Shown here piece after piece: positions 59,448 to 64,000 of a stretch of 64,000 bases of DNA. The notes under the pieces were generated by a model that saw only the letters and a program-made list of their open reading frames with translations, ran no database searches and was not told the DNA's origin. How positions within the stretch are numbered: the stretch's first letter is position 1; every line of letters begins with the position of its first letter. The position numbers and the translations under genes are program-made. The stretch is from NCBI RefSeq assembly GCF_050948215.1, contig NC_135149.1:12939001-13003000 (forward strand). The letters are read 5' to 3'. Source of the DNA: Halictus rubicundus. Lineage: Eukaryota > Arthropoda > Insecta > Hymenoptera > Halictidae.

Positions 59448-61301
59448 GGAGAGAGAGAGAGAAGAATATAAAGACAGGGAAAAGGGGACGTAGAGAAGAA
59501 AACTCAAGGGGGAGAAAGAGGAGAGCCACGTGAGAGAGTAAAGCTTGACTAATGCGAGCCGGGGCCGCGGTCGTCGCGCGATCATTACTCATTTGTCACC
59601 CGGTGGATCGGTCCCCCGGAATATCGGGGCCCTCTGTGTTTAGCCCCCACTTTACCCGACTGTCCACGGGGCCCGTCGCTTTCACAACTTCCACGACCCA
59701 CCGGGGGATGATTGATTTTCCCACGTACGACCTCTCCTTCACGCGACTTCGTTTCCGCGACTGATCTCGAATCATTTTTACCAGGGACCATAACTGTTAT
59801 AACCAAAAAGAAAACAGTCAAAAGTCATAACAAGTATTTCATCGACTAAAATCGTATTGGTTACAAATAAGGATTATAAGTAACCGAACATTTTTTTCTC
59901 TTGTTGGTAAATGTTATCGTTGAGAGAAATTCATTTCGATCACTCATAACAGTTATCAATGAGTTTTTATTTCGATCGCTCATAACAGTTATTGATGAAA
60001 GAAATTTGTAATAGTTATTATTAAATAGTACAACTTTCAAACGATAGAATGGAACAATCAAAATTTAATGTGACAAGCATGAGTTTTTCCAAATTTTCTC
60101 CTGACAAATTACACCGAAAATCATCTAACGTTAATTTTAGAGCAGAAAAGGTTCATTCAACGCTAACCTAAGTTGCGGGCATAGCGTGAATTACACACAC
60201 TAGTTTGGATAAATACGGGAGTCTATATTTCTGATTTTCCCGGTTGAAAAAATTTTGAAAATTTTTTTTCAGATGTTGTGTTGTTCTTATGGTCTGTTGA
60301 ATCGTCTTGCTGTACGAAACCTTCTCAATCAATTTCACAGGCTTGCCACATCCGAAAAAGAGTAGACAACTCACTAATTAAATAAGCAACTGAAATGAAT
60401 TTTCTCATCAATAATTATTATGAACAAGTGAAAAGAAATTCGATCTTTGATAACTGTTACGAGTGATCAAAATGAACTTCTATCATTGATAACTGTTACG
60501 AGCGATCGAAATGAACTTCTCTCATCGATAACTGCTTTGAGCAATCGCAACAGTTTTTCTTCATCGATAACAGTCATCGAGTAGGATCCAATTTTTTTGA
60601 CAGTAATAACTGTTACTTGTAACCAAAAAGTATAAAAATCGATATTTTTTAATCCCCTTGTTCTTCGAATTTTTTCCTGTATATTTTGTATAAATTACCT
60701 CAAATTTCAATAATAACCAACTTTTTATTAATGATATTTATCGTAGAAAATTTTAGGATAACTGTTATTTTTGGTCCCCGATTTTTATCTAAGAACGGAA
60801 GGAAGAATAGGCCGTTCGATAGGAAGAATTTGTTGCAGAATTTTATCAAAGGCATCGGATGCAATTAACCTTGCTACGCAGTCTACGAATCCTCAAGGTT
60901 AGTCGTATTAGAATCAATTCTGCTTCGAGTGGAAATAGAAAGAATTAGTGGATTTCATTTATCGTTTCTTGCTACGCAGTCCGATAATCGCGCGTTTTAA
61001 AAGGGAAGCTCTATCTTTGTGTTATGGATTTTGTTATGTGGAGGCCTGGAGGGTCGAGGAGGAAGATAGGGGTTATGATCACATCGGTAATGGTTCAGCA
61101 TTTACTGTCGCTGTGCGGCGACGGGGTCCCAAGTTAAAGGTACGAGTCTCCGGCTTACCTCCTGGAGAAAGCAGCCTCGCAGTGCGTGCATCGATATCTT
61201 CGATCTCCGGTGTGCAGCTTCACGTGTCGATCTCGGCTGCGTTTGTGTTTGAATAGTCTGGCGCACCAGCTGCACCGATACGGCATTTGATCGCCGTGGC
61301 T
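51678..61301 (-). CDS. Oaz: Oaz / ZNF423-ZNF521-type multi-zinc-finger protein (5' end outside or unseen)
   Basis: Large C2H2 zinc-finger transcription factor; vertebrate relatives bind EBF/Olf1 and SMADs (known biology). Exons joined on the minus strand: 61301-61159, 55394-53663, 53531-52452, 52349-52125, 52049-51678, all with GT-AG borders and matching phases, giving 1183 residues plus stop. Twenty-three C2H2-like fingers are visible. Diagnostic blocks: YRCSWCARLFKHKRSRDRH and AFSRSDHLKIHMKTH (split across the first junction), SRGYNTAAALTSHMQ, YRCALCRDTFDSRVAIQVHF, TCIQCQMSFPSE, HLIEHTFAGC and a final YDCSKCTLKFFFRAELDHH finger that matches the vertebrate C-terminus. After it comes an acidic tail of about 90 residues with runs of Glu. 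The N-terminal part, including at least one finger in vertebrates, is missing here; it may lie beyond 64 kb. The first exon border at 61301 is inferred from frame and the acceptor TTCCAG. Confidence 0.93.
59406..59465. repeat. GAAA/GA microsatellite
   Basis: GAAA repeats pass into GA repeats over about 60 bp within the Oaz intron. Confidence 0.9.
59782..60780 (-). mobile_element. hAT-family transposon, deleted copy
   Basis: Ends are CAGGGACCATAAC and, inverted, CGGGGACCAAAAATAAC. The element is flanked by ATTTTTAC (59774-59781) and ATTTTTAT (60781-60788), an 8-bp duplication with one change, as hAT transposases make. Inside are many copies of ATAACTGTTAT(C/G)A words and, on the minus strand near 60168-60374, a relic of a hAT transposase C-terminus (RLPYLSKLVCVIHAMPA) that then hits a stop. 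About 1 kb, so non-autonomous. Confidence 0.85.
60168..60374 (-). pseudogene. hAT transposase C-terminal relic
   Basis: Sixty-eight open codons that end in HAMPAT and a stop. The equivalent position in the 63.5-kb copy continues as QVSVERTFSALK. This copy therefore carries a disabling change just before the dimerisation motif. Confidence 0.75.
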
Positions 61302-62069
61302 CTGGAACGTTAACATACCTATGATCTATCTATCGGTTGGACGTGGACATTGATAACCGGGCGAATAGAACCCCCGGGCAAATTTATAGCAGTTCACCTT
61401 GACCCCATCGAACAGCGTCACACAAATACAAAACTATAAAAGATTGTTGGAAATTTTAACGCGCTAAGCTTTTATGGCGAGAAAGTTTAAGATTGCAGAA
61501 GTTGGTGCACAAACAAAACAGATGATACAGATTAATATGAAGGGGATGGGATGACAATGAAATGGGAGACACACTTGCTAGTGCTTTCAGTAGGTAAATA
61601 AAAGATTGATGAATTAAAACTGTAAAGATAAATCTAATAAAATTAATATGAAATGAGAGTCCCCCTTCTTCGTTAGCCCAGAATAAATAAATTTTGAACT
61701 AAAATTCGAATTCTTTGAGATCAGACGAAGTGCGGAATTCAATTTCAATTTATAGATTCAATACCAAATAAAACTGTCTCTTGTATCCTGTTTATAAAGT
61801 GAAAAATGTGTTCGTTGTTACAAAAAAAAAAAAATTCAATTGTATTTTATTCGGCACTGTAATTTCCACACACGACAGTTCAGTTGTCTAGGGTTGATGT
61901 TTCCAACGACTCAAAAATAAAACGAACCCGTGTTAACGCATCGAGTACACGAAGTTCTGCAATTCTAATGATCGAACGATAAGATTCCCATTGATAAGAA
62001 CGACGAACATGGAACAAAACGATAGGACGATTAACCAGTGGCTCGGTGGGATGCGCCAAAGGTCCGGGA

Positions 62070-62135
<66 letters not shown>

Positions 62136-63195
62136 AAAGAGGATCGACAAGCAAGAAACTTCTCGTCGGAGAAGTTCCCCTTGGTTGTCACCCAGGTAGA
62201 TCACTGTGACCGATATGATGGCGAACGGGTCGGGTCATTCTCTTTGTCCGGTCGTTTTTTCCTCTTTATTTCCTTCGCGTCTCCGTCCCAGCCGTGGCAC
62301 GATATGCTCTCTTTTCGTAACTCCGTCGGGGTAAGCTCGGCACGTACGACTTTCGAGCCGTTTCGTCGGCTCCTTTGAAGAGACAATCCGGACGGAAGGG
62401 CGAAGCGATCGTTGGCCGTTCGTCCTGGAAGACGAACTTCGCTGTCATCCGGCTCCGGAAGCCGGAGAGGAGAGACTCTCGAGGAGAGAAAGCGTCCAAG
62501 AAAGCATCGCTGATTGACATCGATCGCAGAACCATCGAGCAAGAAGCGCGACACGGAGATGTCGATCGATTAGACGGCGTGGAAACTTTTTTATCCATCG
62601 GAATTTTTTTCTTTTTTTTTTGCGAATCAGCGGGATTTCTTAGATCATTCTACGAGTCATGCTGTTTTTCGCTGCGGTTCGAGTGTGTATGATCAATGTT
62701 TTGCTCGAGCCAAGTGTTTTTATAGAAACTACTCTCCCAGTGTCTTTAACACGTCCAGTGGCAATAAAAATCACACAAAATCAAAACATTTAATAATACA
62801 AGAATAGAGAAGACAAAGTTTATCGTGACAAGTTTTGTAACATTCTCGCAGCTTGTGCATCTTCGTAAAATTTGGCTTACTTAATAATAAGTTTAGCAAA
62901 TGAATTGTTCATACATGACCGACGTGGCGCTTAAAGTGTTAAGTATCTTCTCGTATATTTTCTATTCGAGAAAGTGTAGATGAATTGAAAAGGGATAATG
63001 CAATAACAAAATGGCAAAGGTAATTTTCCAAATTTTGGAACAGTGTTTTCTAGACCACAATCGTTTGAAATTAAAGGGCTGAGAAAGCTGCGAATGGGGC
63101 AGAAGCTTTCCCAATTGGAACAGTCAAGTTGAAACAATGAGTGATGCATCGCTTGTTAAAAGGAGCTGCGAGTACTAAAATTGCATACAATTAAT
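61302..63195. other. Upstream Oaz intron or 5' region
   Basis: No further zinc-finger exon found up to the hAT element. A GC-richer stretch at 62160-62700 with overlapping minus-strand frames (62201-62598) stands out; it could be a regulatory region or an untranslated first exon, but there is no domain evidence. A run of about 14 A lies at 61820. Confidence 0.35.
62073..62131. repeat. GA microsatellite
   Basis: About 28 GA units. The Arg-Glu and Leu-Ser frames across it are artefacts. Confidence 0.95.
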
Positions 63196-64000
63196 CAGAG
63201 ACCAAACGTAACAGTTATTCTAAAATTTTCTACGATAAATATCATTAATAAAAAGTTTAATATTATTGAAATGTAAGATAATCTATACAAAATATAAAGA
63301 AAAAAATTCGAAGAACAAAATGATTAAAAAATATTGGTTTTTATACTTTTTGGTGACAAATAACAGTTATTAGTGTCCAAAAAATTGGATTCTCCTCGAT
63401 AACTGTTATCGATGAAGAAAAACTGTTTCGTTTCGATAGTTCGTAACAGTTATCAATGATCGAATTTCTTTTCACTTGTTCATAATAATCATTGATGAGA
63501 AAATTCATTTCAGTTGCATATTTAATTACTGAGTTGTCTACTCTTTTTCGGATGTGGCAAGCCTGCGAAATTAATTGAGAAGGTTTCGTACAGCAAGACG
63601 AATCATCAGACCATAAGAACAACACAACATCTGAAAAAAATTTTCAAAATTTTTTCAACCGGGAAAATCAGAAATATAGACTCCCGTATTTGTCAAAACT
63701 AGTGTGTGTAATTCACGCTATGCCCGCCGCTCAGGTTAGCGTTGAACGAACCTTTTCTGCTCTAAAATTAACGTTAGATGAATTGCGATTTGCGGTGTAG
63801 TTTGTCATTAGAAAATTTAGAAAAAAGTCATGTTTGTCATATTATATTTTGATTGTAGACAACAATTTATTGATTATCTACCATTTGAAAGTTGTACAAT
63901 TTAATAATAACTATTACAAATTTCCTTCATCATTAACTGTTATGAGCGGTCGAAATGAACTTCTCTCTCATTAATAACTGTTATGAGCGATCGAAATAAC
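63196..64000 (+). mobile_element. hAT-family transposon, second copy, runs off the window
   Basis: Starts CAGAGACCAAACGTAACAG and follows the reverse complement of the 59.8-60.8 kb copy almost to the window end, so the two are inverted relative to each other. Subterminal AACTGTTAT words are shared. The far end and target duplication are beyond 64 kb. Confidence 0.82.
63532..63800 (+). pseudogene. hAT transposase C-terminal fragment
   Basis: About 89 open codons ending in TAG at 63798-63800. Includes FFGCGKP, RLPYLSKLVCVIHAMPA and QVSVERTFSALK, the hAT dimerisation-region signature. There is no N-terminal catalytic part in the element, so it is a remnant. Confidence 0.8.

Larger units (their letters stand above)
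55395..61158 (-). other. Large Oaz intron (5.76 kb)
   Basis: Donor GTAAGCC at 61158 and acceptor GGTTTCAG ending at 55395. Apart from a hAT element (59782-60780) and a GA tract (59406-59465) it is low in repeats and moderately GC-rich in places (56100-56500, 59030-59330, 59560-59760), unlike the satellite block. Enhancers are plausible for such a regulator, but I recognise no specific site. None of its open frames looks coding. Confidence 0.65.

Noticed and set aside
61880..62191. Ser-Leu and Arg-Glu repeat frames on both strands
   Set aside because: They are translations of the GA microsatellite.
62201..62598. Two overlapping minus-strand frames of 110-117 codons as an Oaz 5' exon
   Set aside because: GC-rich, with no zinc finger or acidic N-terminal pattern, and no convincing donor joins either to the 61301 acceptor. 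Kept only as an unassigned GC-rich stretch.

Overview
The window looks like insect nuclear DNA. Three genes with insect-type protein sequence and (in two of them) short GT-AG introns sit at its ends: EOGT and PIGW within the first 5.1 kb, and most of an Oaz (ZNF423/ZNF521-type) zinc-finger gene from 51.7 kb to 61.3 kb. Between them lie about 45 kb (5.1-50.6 kb) in which I find no credible protein gene. That block is made almost entirely of tandem arrays, dispersed repeat families and a few transposons. The order is not certain from sequence alone; a hymenopteran is a reasonable guess but unproven.

Layout. 0-3.3 kb: ten-exon EOGT on the plus strand, ending in KDEL. 3.5-5.1 kb: intronless PIGW on the minus strand, tail to tail with EOGT. 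5.3-6.2 kb: first copy of a composite dispersed element. 6.8-7.4 kb: 158-bp tandem repeat. 7.9-12.0 kb: 97-bp satellite with higher-order repeats. 12.7-19.5 kb: a 323-bp satellite and copies of two smaller families. 20.4-21.3 kb: 228-bp and 152-bp tandems. 21.3-28.1 kb: four copies of a GC-rich dyad-rich family in AT-rich DNA. 28.1-34.0 kb: a segmental duplication whose left copy grew into a 584-bp tandem. 35.9-40.1 kb: second copy of the composite element, with an internal 187-bp satellite and a nested 1.39-kb palindromic transposon. 40.2-49.5 kb: four tandem 2.1-2.7 kb units packed with short hairpins. 49.7-50.6 kb: an inverted repeat and small repeats. 50.6-64 kb: Oaz, with inverted hAT elements on both sides of one zinc-finger exon.

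EOGT and PIGW are both enzymes of the endoplasmic reticulum (O-GlcNAc on EGF repeats; inositol acylation in GPI-anchor synthesis). Oaz is a nuclear multi-zinc-finger regulator. Nothing in the sequence ties the three into one pathway.

The most unusual signal is the 40.2-49.5 kb array. Many different stems there share the same loop (CTTCT in the large domains, TCGT in the short tandems). Two domains per unit are closed by long-range 16-17-bp stems. Several stems change on both arms between units, so pairing is kept. This pattern suggests a structured transcript or a hairpin-forming DNA element that I do not recognise. Transcription cannot be shown from sequence.
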